From contig CAWJIB010000010.1 in NCBI GenBank assembly GCA_963842835.1, positions 1-64,000 on the forward strand: a stretch of DNA of 64,000 nucleotides, read 5' to 3'. Source of the DNA: Roseiarcus sp963842835. GTDB taxonomy: Bacteria; Pseudomonadota; Alphaproteobacteria; Rhizobiales; Beijerinckiaceae. Below the pieces are notes generated by a model. It saw only the letters and a list, made by a program, of their open reading frames with translations, searched no databases and was not told the origin of the DNA. Positions 38,467 to 46,705 of the stretch are shown piece by piece; the first letter of the stretch is position 1; every line of letters begins with the position of its first letter. The translations under genes and the position numbers were made by a program.

Positions 38467-38820
38467 ATGAGCGACACCATTGAAGCCGCCGGCGCGCAAG
38501 CGCCCCTTTCGATCAGCGCAAGCGCGGCGCGCCGCTTGGCGCAGGTTCTGGCCGGCGAGGCCGGCGCCGCCCTGCGCATTTCCGTCAAGGGCGGCGGATG
38601 CTCCGGCTTCCAATACGCCTTCGACATCGAAAAGAGCCACGCCGAGGACGATCTCGTCATCACGCGCGAGGGCGCGAGCGTCGTGGTCGATCCCACCTCG
38701 TTGGAAATGATCAGGGGTTCGGAACTCGACTTCGTCGACGACCTGATGGGCCAGGCCTTCAAGGTCAAGAATCCCAACGCGGTCGCGTCCTGCGGCTGCG
38801 GCGTGAGCTTCTCCGTCTAA
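38467..38820 (+). CDS. erpA: ErpA/IscA-type iron-sulfur insertion protein
   Basis: A 117-residue A-type carrier that delivers Fe-S clusters to apoproteins. The three ligand cysteines are in KGGGCSGFQYAF and the C-terminal ASCGCGVSFSV. The ATG at 38467 was chosen because the domain begins shortly afterwards (LSISASAARRLAQVL). It stands alone, divergent from dgt, as in many Hyphomicrobiales; which A-type subgroup it belongs to is not certain. Confidence 0.88.
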   Translation: MSDTIEAAGAQAPLSISASAARRLAQVLAGEAGAALRISVKGGGCSGFQYAFDIEKSHAEDDLVITREGASVVVDPTSLEMIRGSELDFVDDLMGQAFKVKNPNAVASCGCGVSFSV

Positions 38821-38831
38821 AGGGCGCGGCG

Positions 38832-40121
38832 CTAGGCGAGCGCCGCCCGTCGCCTGCGCGGCGGCGCCAGCGTCACGATCAACGCCGAGGCCACGAGGCA
38901 CGCCGCGCCGGCGACATAGAGCGCGGGCAGATAGCTGGAAAAGCTGGTGCGCGCGGCGCCCGCGCCGAAGGCGGCGCAGGCGGCGCCGATCTGATGGGCC
39001 GCGAAGATCCAGCCGAAGGTGACGTTCGCGCGCTCCGGCCCGAAGGCGTCCGCGGAAAGGCGAACTGTCGGCGGCACCGTCGCCACCCAATCCAGCCCGT
39101 AGAACACCCCGAAGAGCGAGAGACTGATCACCGAGAACTCGCTGTACGGGAGATAAATCAGCGACAGCCCGCGCAGGCCGTAATAGAAGAAGAGCAGCCA
39201 GCGATTATCGAAGCGATCGGAGAGCCAACCGGAGAGGATCGTTCCGACGAAGTCGAATATGCCGATGACCGCCAGGATGCCGGCGGCGCTGACCGGGGCC
39301 ACGCCGTAGTCGCCGCAAAGCGTGATCCAATGCGTCTGGATGAGGCCGTTGGTGCTGAGTCCGCACACGAAGAAGGTGACGGCCAGGATCCAAAACACCC
39401 GGCTGCCGCTCGCCTCGCGCAACGCGACCAGCGGCGAGAGCAGCAACGTCCTGATGTCGGCGGCCTTCGCCGGCGCGGGAACGATTGCGCGTTCGCCGAA
39501 CGGCGCCAGCCCGAGATCGGACGGCCGGTCGCGCATCAGCGCGACGACGAAAACGAGCGCCGTCACCAGCAGCGAAACGACGAGCGCGAGCGCCGCGCGC
39601 CAACCCCAATGTTGCGTGACGCTCGCCAGCAGCGGCAGAAAAGCCAATTGCCCCGTCGCGTTGCTCGCCGTCAGCATTCCCACCACCAGGCCGCGCCGCG
39701 CGCTGAACCAGCGCGTCGCCACCGTCGCGCCCAGGACCAGCGCCGTCATGCCGGTGCCGAGCCCGACGACGACGCCCCAAAACGCCAGGAGATGCCAAAC
39801 CTCGCGCATCGCGATCGTGCCGACGATGCCGATCGAAATCAGCGCCACCGCGAAAGCGACGACGGCGCGAACGCCGAAGCGGTTGATGAATGCGGCGGCG
39901 AACGGGCCCATCAGCCCGAACAGCAGCAACCGAACGGCCAGCGCGAAGGAAATGTCGGCGTTCGCCCAACCGAACTCGCGCTGCAGCGGTTCGAGGATCA
40001 CGCCCGACGCCCCCATCGCGCCCGCCGTCGCGAGCATGATGACAAAGGTGATCGCGACGACGACCCAGCCGTAATGGACGCCCCGCGCCTCGAGATAGGC
40101 GGCCAGTCGGGTGGAAATCAT
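38832..40121 (-). CDS. MFS transporter
   Basis: A 429-residue major facilitator with about 12 hydrophobic segments, beginning HYGWVVVAITFVIMLATAGA, a start typical of the oxalate/formate and monocarboxylate-like MFS group. The cytoplasmic loop after helix 2 and the RFGVRAVVAFAVALISIG region fit the family. It lies downstream of a MarR gene and carries the same operator sequence in its upstream region, so it is probably an efflux or uptake system under MarR control. The substrate is unknown. Confidence 0.85.
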   Translation of the reverse strand: MISTRLAAYLEARGVHYGWVVVAITFVIMLATAGAMGASGVILEPLQREFGWANADISFALAVRLLLFGLMGPFAAAFINRFGVRAVVAFAVALISIGIVGTIAMREVWHLLAFWGVVVGLGTGMTALVLGATVATRWFSARRGLVVGMLTASNATGQLAFLPLLASVTQHWGWRAALALVVSLLVTALVFVVALMRDRPSDLGLAPFGERAIVPAPAKAADIRTLLLSPLVALREASGSRVFWILAVTFFVCGLSTNGLIQTHWITLCGDYGVAPVSAAGILAVIGIFDFVGTILSGWLSDRFDNRWLLFFYYGLRGLSLIYLPYSEFSVISLSLFGVFYGLDWVATVPPTVRLSADAFGPERANVTFGWIFAAHQIGAACAAFGAGAARTSFSSYLPALYVAGAACLVASALIVTLAPPRRRRAALA

Positions 40122-40173
40122 GTCGAGCGCCTTTCGTGGATCGCGGGCAGCGGCTTATCCCGCGCGATATGTT

Positions 40174-40187
40174 GCATATACCCGCAT
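40174..40187 (-). promoter_or_regulatory. MarR operator, site upstream of MFS gene
   Basis: Read on the minus strand this is ATGCGGGTATATGC, sharing 12 identical bases (ATGCGGGTATAT) with the palindrome in front of marR. It lies 53-66 bases before the MFS start, a position suited to blocking its promoter. Confidence 0.65.
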
Positions 40188-40200
40188 TAGGTCCAAAAAA

Positions 40201-40599
40201 TCACAAGGCGTCGAGCAGCCTGCGCAAATGCTTCGCGTCATCCGGGCCCAGCGCCGCTTCGACCTTGTGTTGCGCATCGTCCCAAAGCGGCCCGCCCTCG
40301 CGCAGCACGGCCAAACCCCGTTCGTCGAGCGTCACCGTCGCCTCGCGCTGATCCACGCCGGGCGTCATGCGCGCCAATCCCATGCGCTGCAACACTTTGA
40401 CGTTCCGGCCGACCGTCGAGCGATCCAATTCGGCGAGACGGCCGAGTTCGGAAAGCGACACCGACCCGGCCCGTTGAATTTTGCGCAGCAGACTGAACTG
40501 CGCGAGATTGACGTCGATCGGCGCCAAGGCGGCGTCATAGATCGCCGTGGTCTTGCGGGCGGCGGCGCGCAACGCCGCACAATAGCAGATTGAAGCCAT
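40201..40599 (-). CDS. MarR-family transcriptional regulator
   Basis: A 132-residue MarR repressor with the winged helix in FSLLRKIQRAGSVSLSELGR, RLAELDRSTVGRNVKVLQRM and the wing region DQREATVTLDERG. MarR proteins bind palindromes as dimers and release them on binding small aromatic or lipophilic ligands. It is 79 bases upstream of the MFS gene in the same direction. A perfect palindrome lies right at its start codon, indicating autoregulation. Confidence 0.9.
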   Translation of the reverse strand: MASICYCAALRAAARKTTAIYDAALAPIDVNLAQFSLLRKIQRAGSVSLSELGRLAELDRSTVGRNVKVLQRMGLARMTPGVDQREATVTLDERGLAVLREGGPLWDDAQHKVEAALGPDDAKHLRRLLDAL

Positions 40600-40600
40600 A

Positions 40601-40616
40601 ATGCGGGTATATACCC
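40601..40616 (-). promoter_or_regulatory. MarR operator, palindrome at marR start
   Basis: GGGTATATACCC at 40605-40616 is a perfect 12-base palindrome, with ATGC before it on the plus strand. It begins only six bases upstream of the marR start codon, so a bound repressor would block transcription start or translation initiation. The same ATGCGGGTATAT word recurs in front of the MFS gene. Confidence 0.7.
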
Positions 40617-40696
40617 AAATTTCGAGGGGCCGGCAAGCGCAAAAATGATGCGGTTCCCGGGCGGCGCGCTCGCAAGGCCCCCTTATAGCGCCGAGC

Positions 40697-42946
40697 TCAT
40701 CCTTCGAACCGGTTGTTCTTGGGAAACCCCTTGGGAGGCAGCCGTCCGGCCTCGGCGCGGGCGCCGATCCAATCCTTGAGGTCGGCTTTGCCGATCGTGA
40801 AGGTCCGTCCCGCCGAATCGCGCCAGGTCATGCCATGTGCGAGCGCGAAGACGCGCGCGTCGGACAGCCCGCCGTCCTTGTAGCGTTGCAGGCGCACGCC
40901 CTTGCCCCTAGCCATTTCCGGGACTTGGGAAAGCGGAAAGACCAGCATCTTGCGGTTCTCGCCGATCACGGCGACATGGTCGCCGGCGGCTGGAACCGCC
41001 AAGCGCGCCTTGGCCGGAGCGTCGACATTGACGAGCGCCCTGCCCTTGCGCGTCGAGGACAGCATTTCGTCCTGCCCGACCACGAACCCGCGCCCGTCCG
41101 AGGTCGCCACCAGCATCTTTTCTCCCGGCGCATGGGGCCAGACCGCGACGATGTCGGCGCCTTCGTCGAGGTCCGCCATCAGGCGGATCGGTTCGCCCGC
41201 CCCGCGACCGCCCGGCAGCTTCGCGGCGTCGAGGGTGAAAACCTTGCCGTCGCCGGCGAGGACGAGAATCTTCGACGTGGTTTCCGCGAAAAACGAGGTC
41301 CTGAGGGCATCGTCGCCCTTGAACGTGACGCCGGAGAGGTCGGCGACATGACCTTTCATCGCGCGAATCCAGCCCTTCTGCGAGACCAGTATCGTCACCG
41401 GCTCGCGCTCGATCATCGCCTCGGCGAGATCGACGACGACCTCCGGGGGCGCCTCGAAAGTCGTGCGCCGCTTGCCGAGCTTGGTCTCCGGCCCATATTT
41501 CTTTTTCACGTCGCGGATTTCATAGGCGATCGCCTGCCATTGCTTCTTTTCGCTGGCTATCAGCGCCTCGATCGCGGCCTTCTCTTCGCTCAGCGCCTTC
41601 TGCTCCTTGCGCAGCGCCATCTCCTCGAGGCGGCGCAGGGCGCGCAGCCGCGTGTCGAGGACGTAATTGGCCTGCGTCTCGGAGAGCGAAAAGCGCGCCA
41701 TCAGCGCCGCCTTCGGTTCGTCGTCCTCGCGGATGATGCGGATCACCTCGTCGAGATTGAGAAAAACGACGATCATCCCCGCGAGCAATTCGAGCCGGCG
41801 GTCGATCGCGGCGAGGCGATGCGCGGAGCGTCGCAGCAGCACCGCGCGGCGATGGTCGAGCCATTGCTGCAGCGCCTCGGAAAGGCCGATGACGCGCGGG
41901 GCGACGCCGTCGACGAGCACGTTGATGTTGACGGCGACGCGCGTCTCCAATTCGCTGAGCTTGAAGAGCTGCTCCATCAGCATCGCCGGCTCGACGGCGC
42001 GGCTGCGCGGCTCCAGCACGATGCGCACGTCCTCGGCCAATTCGTCGCGCACGTCGCCCAACAGATGCGCCTTGCGCTCGTTCAGGAGATTGGCGAGCTG
42101 CTCGATCAGGCGCGACTTCTGCACGCCATAGGGGATTTCGGTGACGACGACGACCCAGCCGCCCCGCGCCGTCTCCTCCTTGATCCAACGCGCGCGCAGG
42201 CGGAACGAGCCGCGCCCCGTGCGATAGGTCTCGGCGATCGCGGCGCGATCGTCGACGACGATGCCGCCGGTGGGGAAGTCCGGCCCCGGCGCGAAGGTCA
42301 GCAGCGCCTGCGTCTCCGCCTTGGGATGGGCGATGAGATAGAGCGCGGCGTCGCAGAGCTCGGCGACATTGTGCGGCGGGATGGAGGTCGCCATGCCGAC
42401 CGCGATGCCCTGCGCGCCGTTGGCGAGCAGATTGGGGATCGCCGCGGGCAGGACGACCGGCTCCTTCGCGTCCCCGGAATAATTGTCGCGCCAGTCGACC
42501 GCTTCCTCGTCGACCCCTTCCAGCAGCAGGCGCGCGACGTCGGTCATGCGCGCCTCGGTGTAGCGATAGGCGGCGGCGTTGTCGCCGTCGATGTTGCCGA
42601 AATTGCCCTGGCCCTCGATGAGGGGATAGCGCGAGGAAAAATCCTGAGCGAGGCGCACCAACGCCTCGTAGATCGCCTGGTCGCCGTGGGGATGGAACGA
42701 GCCCATGACGTCGCCGACGATCTTGGCGCACTTCTTGAACGCCGTGCCGGGATCGAGCTTGAGGATATGCATGCCGTAGAGGATGCGCCGATGGACGGGC
42801 TTGAGCCCGTCGCGCGCGTCGGGCAGCGCCCGGCCCATGATGGTCGAGAGCGCATAGGCGAGATAGCGCTCCTCGAGCGCCTCGCGTAACGGGACGTCGA
42901 TCGGCGCCGAGGGCGGCGGCGGAGGGGGCGGCAGGGCTTTGGCCAT
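40697..42946 (-). CDS. parC: DNA topoisomerase IV subunit A
   Basis: A 749-residue type IIA topoisomerase subunit that decatenates daughter chromosomes together with ParE. The winged-helix/tower domain shows RALPDARDGLKPVHRRILYG, the QRT-like MGSFHPHGDQAIYEALVRL region and the active-site tyrosine in AAAYRYTEARM; the C-terminal region is a shortened beta-pinwheel. The ATG at 42946 gives an N-terminus with seven consecutive prolines. Length and the missing full GyrA pinwheel favour ParC over GyrA. Confidence 0.92.
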   Translation of the reverse strand: MAKALPPPPPPPSAPIDVPLREALEERYLAYALSTIMGRALPDARDGLKPVHRRILYGMHILKLDPGTAFKKCAKIVGDVMGSFHPHGDQAIYEALVRLAQDFSSRYPLIEGQGNFGNIDGDNAAAYRYTEARMTDVARLLLEGVDEEAVDWRDNYSGDAKEPVVLPAAIPNLLANGAQGIAVGMATSIPPHNVAELCDAALYLIAHPKAETQALLTFAPGPDFPTGGIVVDDRAAIAETYRTGRGSFRLRARWIKEETARGGWVVVVTEIPYGVQKSRLIEQLANLLNERKAHLLGDVRDELAEDVRIVLEPRSRAVEPAMLMEQLFKLSELETRVAVNINVLVDGVAPRVIGLSEALQQWLDHRRAVLLRRSAHRLAAIDRRLELLAGMIVVFLNLDEVIRIIREDDEPKAALMARFSLSETQANYVLDTRLRALRRLEEMALRKEQKALSEEKAAIEALIASEKKQWQAIAYEIRDVKKKYGPETKLGKRRTTFEAPPEVVVDLAEAMIEREPVTILVSQKGWIRAMKGHVADLSGVTFKGDDALRTSFFAETTSKILVLAGDGKVFTLDAAKLPGGRGAGEPIRLMADLDEGADIVAVWPHAPGEKMLVATSDGRGFVVGQDEMLSSTRKGRALVNVDAPAKARLAVPAAGDHVAVIGENRKMLVFPLSQVPEMARGKGVRLQRYKDGGLSDARVFALAHGMTWRDSAGRTFTIGKADLKDWIGARAEAGRLPPKGFPKNNRFEG

Positions 42947-43074
42947 GGCCGCAGGGGTTAGCCGCTCGGACGAGTCGCGGCAAGGGCGGCGTGGGGGACG
43001 CCTCCGCCTTTCCCGCATAGCATGCCGCAAGACGGGCGCTCTAACGAACGCCCTATGCGGGAGAAGGCGCGCGC

Positions 43075-43353
43075 CTATGACAAGTCCGGCCGCTTCTCCC
43101 CAAACTTATAGGTGACGACGATGCGGTCGCTCACCGTGTCACGCACGCAGTTGAAGAAGCGTCCGCAGCCGACGGCGTGGCGCCAGCGCTCGGCGTGGGT
43201 CCCGCGATCGTTGGCGCGAAAATAGAGGAAGTCGGTCCATTCCTCGTCGCTCGCCTTATTCGGATCCGGGCGGATCAGGTGCGCCTGGCCGCCGTATTTG
43301 AATTCGACTTCGGGGCGCTCCATTTCGCAATAGGGGCAGCGGATCAACAGCAT
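43075..43353 (-). CDS. soxD: sarcosine oxidase delta subunit
   Basis: A 92-residue zinc-binding delta subunit of heterotetrameric sarcosine oxidase. Conserved segments are LIRCPYCEMERPEVEF (zinc cysteines), HAERWRHAVGCGRFFNCVRD and VSDRIVVTYKFGEKRP. It starts with an ATG behind a GAGG site, nine bases after soxB. The genes normally following, soxA and soxG, are absent; the next gene is parC. Confidence 0.92.
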   Translation of the reverse strand: MLLIRCPYCEMERPEVEFKYGGQAHLIRPDPNKASDEEWTDFLYFRANDRGTHAERWRHAVGCGRFFNCVRDTVSDRIVVTYKFGEKRPDLS

Positions 43354-43362
43354 GGTGTTGCC

Positions 43363-44613
43363 TCAATGCGCGACGGCGGCGGCGGTCGCTTCGTTGATGA
43401 GGGCGCCCGAGCGGAACCGGTCGAGCGAAAACGGCGCAGCGATCGGATGCGGCTCGCCGGTCGCCACCTGATGCGCGAAGACATGGCCCGAGCCCGGCGT
43501 CGCCTTGAAGCCGCCGGTGCCCCAGCCGCAATTCACGTAGAGGCCGGGAACCGGCGTCTTGCCGATGATCGGCGAGCGATCGGGCGTGGTGTCGACGATG
43601 CCGCCCCAATTGCGCATCATGCGAACGCGCGACGTGATCGGAAACATCTCGCAAATCGCCTCGAGCGTGGACGAGACGATGTGCAGTCCGCCGGTCTGGC
43701 TGTAGGAGACATAGGCGTCGGTCCCCGCCCCGATCACCAGTTCCCCCTTGTCGGATTGCGACATATAGGCGTGGATCGTATTCGACATCACGACGCAGGG
43801 CATGACCGGCTTCAGCGGCTCGGAGACCAACGCCTGCAAGGGGAACGACTCCAGCGGCAGGCGCACGCCCGCCATCGCCATGACGACGCTGGTGTTTCCG
43901 GCGGCGACGACGCCGATTTTCTTCGTCGCGATGGCGCCGCGCGTCGTCTCCAGGCCGCTGACGGCGCCGGAAGCGTCGCGCCGGATCGCCTTGACCTCGC
44001 AATTCTGGAGGATGTCGACCCCGAGCGCCGAGGCGGCGCGCGCGTAGCCCCACGCGACCACGTCATGGCGCGCGGTGCCGGCGGTGCGCTGCAAGGCGGC
44101 GCCGACGACGGGATAGCGGATCCCCGGATCGATATTGAGGATCGGGCAAAATTCCTTGGCCTGTTCGGGCGTCAGCCACTCATTGGGGATTCCGGTGAGG
44201 CGATTGGCGTGAATGTGACGCTTGAAGGCGTATTCGTCGTGATGGCTATGCGCTAGTAGCATAACGCCGCGCGGCGAGAACATCGCGTTGTAGTTGAGCT
44301 CCTGGGAAAGCGTCGGCCACAATTTGTGCGCGTGGCCGTAGATCGCCTCCGAGGCCTCCCAAAGATAATTGGAGCGCACAATCGTGGTGTTGCGCCCGGT
44401 GTTCCCACCGCCGAGCCAGCCCTTTTCGACGACCGCGATATTCCTGAGGCCGTGCTCCTTGGCCATGTAATAGGCGGTCGCGAGGCCATGCCCGCCCGCG
44501 CCGACGATCACCGCGTCGTAGGACGCTCTGGGATCGGGCGAACGCCATTGTTCCGGCCATCCCTGGTGCCCGCTCAAAGCCTGACGGGCGAGGCTGGCGA
44601 ATGAGAATTTCAA
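43363..44613 (-). CDS. soxB: sarcosine oxidase beta subunit
   Basis: A 416-residue FAD-dependent beta subunit that oxidatively demethylates sarcosine to glycine, passing the methyl to tetrahydrofolate. The FAD-binding motif is in YDAVIVGAGGHGLATAYYMA, covalent flavin and active-site regions in RNTTIVRSNYLWEASEAIYG, and the C-terminus has VNCGWGTGGFKATPGSGH. The start is a TTG at 44613 with a GGGAG site 10 bases upstream. Together with soxD it forms half of the usual soxBDAG operon, so activity would need alpha and gamma subunits encoded elsewhere. Confidence 0.93.
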   Translation of the reverse strand: MKFSFASLARQALSGHQGWPEQWRSPDPRASYDAVIVGAGGHGLATAYYMAKEHGLRNIAVVEKGWLGGGNTGRNTTIVRSNYLWEASEAIYGHAHKLWPTLSQELNYNAMFSPRGVMLLAHSHHDEYAFKRHIHANRLTGIPNEWLTPEQAKEFCPILNIDPGIRYPVVGAALQRTAGTARHDVVAWGYARAASALGVDILQNCEVKAIRRDASGAVSGLETTRGAIATKKIGVVAAGNTSVVMAMAGVRLPLESFPLQALVSEPLKPVMPCVVMSNTIHAYMSQSDKGELVIGAGTDAYVSYSQTGGLHIVSSTLEAICEMFPITSRVRMMRNWGGIVDTTPDRSPIIGKTPVPGLYVNCGWGTGGFKATPGSGHVFAHQVATGEPHPIAAPFSLDRFRSGALINEATAAAVAH

Positions 44614-44886
44614 GGCGCGAAGTCTCCCGGGCGAAGCCGCGAGTTTGTCGCCTGCGGCGCGCTTCGTCTAGTCTCCATAGGCTCGCGCGAAGCCGAAAGC
44701 GCCCCCAATTGTTCAATGCCGCCCCGCAACTTTGTCATGCCCGAGCGGCTCGCGCGCCCGAAGACCGGCCGCCGGCGGCGTTCTGCGCATTTTGTGCTTG
44801 GCGGGACGCCGCGCCGGCCCCAATATGGCGCCGCTGCGTTCGCCGATCCGTCTCGGCCCGGCGCGCCATCGCGAAGGGGAGCTGCA

Positions 44887-45474
44887 ATGGCTTATGACTT
44901 GACCGATGATTTCCGCCGACCGGTGCCCTTGGCCCTCGCCGCGCTGGCGATCGTGGGCTGGTTGCTGGTTTCCTATTTCTGGTCGCAGGCGGCGGATGTG
45001 CGGGCGCAAATGGACGACGCGCTGAAGCGCGCCGAGCACGCGCGCGAGGGCATGGCGGCCGACCTGCAAAACCTGCAAAAGGCGGCGGGGACCGCTACGG
45101 ATCTGCAGAAGAAGGCGAAAGACGCGCAGACGGCGCTCGCCGACGCTGTCGCCGCGCGGGCCTCGGCGCAGAACGACCTCGCGGACCTCACCAAGCAGAT
45201 CAGCGAAGCCAAGCTCGCCGTATCCGGCGCGCAGGAGGAGGCGAGCGTCAAGACCCGCGAGCTGCAGGCGGTCGACGCGAAGCTGAAGAGCGCGACCGAT
45301 CAACTGAGCGCGCTCGAGGGCCAAATCACTGAGGCGCAAGCGCAATTCGCCGACCTGCAACGCCGGATCGACGACGCGGCGCGCAATCTCGCCGACATCC
45401 AGGCCAAGGCGCAGGCCGCGCAGCAGAACCTCGACGCGGCCCCCAAGGCGGGGGAGGAGCCTGCGCCGAAATAG
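44887..45474 (+). CDS. single-pass membrane coiled-coil protein
   Basis: A 195-residue protein with a short N-terminus, one transmembrane helix (PLALAALAIVGWLLVSYFW) and a long Ala/Gln/Asp/Lys-rich coiled coil to near the end, lacking any catalytic domain. The ATG at 44887 was chosen because AAGGGGAG precedes it and the upstream part of the frame is compositionally random. I do not recognise a named family. It is divergent from soxB and converges on mtnA with five bases between stops. A role in organising envelope components is only a guess. Confidence 0.75.
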   Translation: MAYDLTDDFRRPVPLALAALAIVGWLLVSYFWSQAADVRAQMDDALKRAEHAREGMAADLQNLQKAAGTATDLQKKAKDAQTALADAVAARASAQNDLADLTKQISEAKLAVSGAQEEASVKTRELQAVDAKLKSATDQLSALEGQITEAQAQFADLQRRIDDAARNLADIQAKAQAAQQNLDAAPKAGEEPAPK

Positions 45475-45479
45475 GCGCG

Positions 45480-46559
45480 CTAAGCGAAGCAGGCGGCGAG
45501 GTCTTCCTCGCTCGGCCGGCACAGTCCGCGATCGGTGATGAAACCGTCGATCAACGCGGCCGGGGTGACGTCGAAGGCCGGGTTCAGCGCTATGGATCCG
45601 GGCGGCGTCAAGGCCACGCGCGCGATCCGGCCGTCGTCGAGACGCCCGACGACATGCGTCACCTCGCCGGGGTCGCGCTCCTCGATCTCGATTTCGCCGA
45701 GACCGTCGCGGATCGTCCAGTCGATCGTGGTGTGCGGCGCCGCGACGTAGAACGGCACGCCGTTGGCGCGCGCCGCGAGCGCCTTGAGATAAGTGCCGAT
45801 CTTGTTGGCGGCGTCGCCGCGCGCGGTGATCCGGTCCGCGCCGACGATCGCCAGATCGATACGCCCGTGCTGCATGAGATGGCCGCCGGCGTTATCGGCG
45901 ATGATCGTGTGCGGCACGCCGTGCTGGCCGAGTTCGAACGCCGTCAACGACGCGCCTTGATTGCGCGGTCGCGTCTCGTCGACGAAGACATGCACTGGCA
46001 CGCCGCGATCATGCGCCATGTAGATCGGCGCGGTCGCCGTGCCCCAGTCGACGGTCGCCAGCCATCCGGCGTTGCAATGGGTCAGGATATTGACCGTGCG
46101 GCCGCGTTCGCGATGGACCGCTTCGATCAGGGGCAAGCCCGCTTCGCCGATGCGCCGGTTGAGTGCGACGTCCTCATCGCAAAGGACGCCCGCGCGCTCC
46201 CACGCGGCCTCGGCGCGTTTCGCTGGGGCGAGCGGCGCGACGACGGCCCTGACGTCGTCGAGCGCGTAGCGAAGGTTGACGGCCGTCGGCCGGCTCGCCA
46301 GCAGGGCGCGGTAGGCCTCGCGCAGCGCGTCGTCGTCCGCCGAGCGCCGCAGCGCCAGCGCCAGACCATAAGCGGCGGTGGCGCCGATGAGCGGGGCGCC
46401 GCGCACGACCATGGTCTTGATCGCGGCGATCGCGCCGTCGAGATCGTCGATCCGCACCGTCGCGAACCGATGCGGCAACAGCGTCTGGTCGATCGTTTCG
46501 ATCGCCGCCCCATCCGGTGCCGGCCAGATCGTGCGATAGGCGCGTCCGTCCACCTTCAT
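45480..46559 (-). CDS. mtnA: S-methyl-5-thioribose-1-phosphate isomerase
   Basis: MtnA isomerises methylthioribose-1-phosphate to methylthioribulose-1-phosphate in methionine salvage. The 359-residue protein has the family motifs MVVRGAPLIGATAAYGLALA, ILTHCNAGWLATVDWGTA, VFVDETRPRNQGASLTAFEL and VGADRITARGDAANKIGTYL. The ATG at 46559 (MKVDGRAYRTIWP) was chosen because GGAGG lies upstream; an in-frame extension to 46724 would run into the glgP control region. No other salvage gene is in the window. Confidence 0.93.
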   Translation of the reverse strand: MKVDGRAYRTIWPAPDGAAIETIDQTLLPHRFATVRIDDLDGAIAAIKTMVVRGAPLIGATAAYGLALALRRSADDDALREAYRALLASRPTAVNLRYALDDVRAVVAPLAPAKRAEAAWERAGVLCDEDVALNRRIGEAGLPLIEAVHRERGRTVNILTHCNAGWLATVDWGTATAPIYMAHDRGVPVHVFVDETRPRNQGASLTAFELGQHGVPHTIIADNAGGHLMQHGRIDLAIVGADRITARGDAANKIGTYLKALAARANGVPFYVAAPHTTIDWTIRDGLGEIEIEERDPGEVTHVVGRLDDGRIARVALTPPGSIALNPAFDVTPAALIDGFITDRGLCRPSEEDLAACFA

Positions 46560-46640
46560 CGCTTCGACCTCCGTGCGCAAACCTCGAGCCTCGAGCCTGA
46601 CGAAATCACGCTTCGCTCGCGGCCCGGCCGATCGATAGAG

Positions 46641-46667
46641 AACATTGAGAAGATTCTCAACCATGTT
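46641..46667. promoter_or_regulatory. inverted repeat in mtnA-glgP divergent region
   Basis: TGAGAA-GA-TTCTCA at 46646-46659 is a perfect inverted repeat, nested inside AACAT (46641-46645) and ATGTT (46663-46667), which also pair with a three-base offset. The element lies 39 bases before the glgP start and 82 bases before mtnA, a good place for an operator controlling either or both. Confidence 0.55.
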
Positions 46668-46705
46668 AGAACCGAGCGGCTGGCGCGCACTGGAGAGAAT
46701 CGAAA

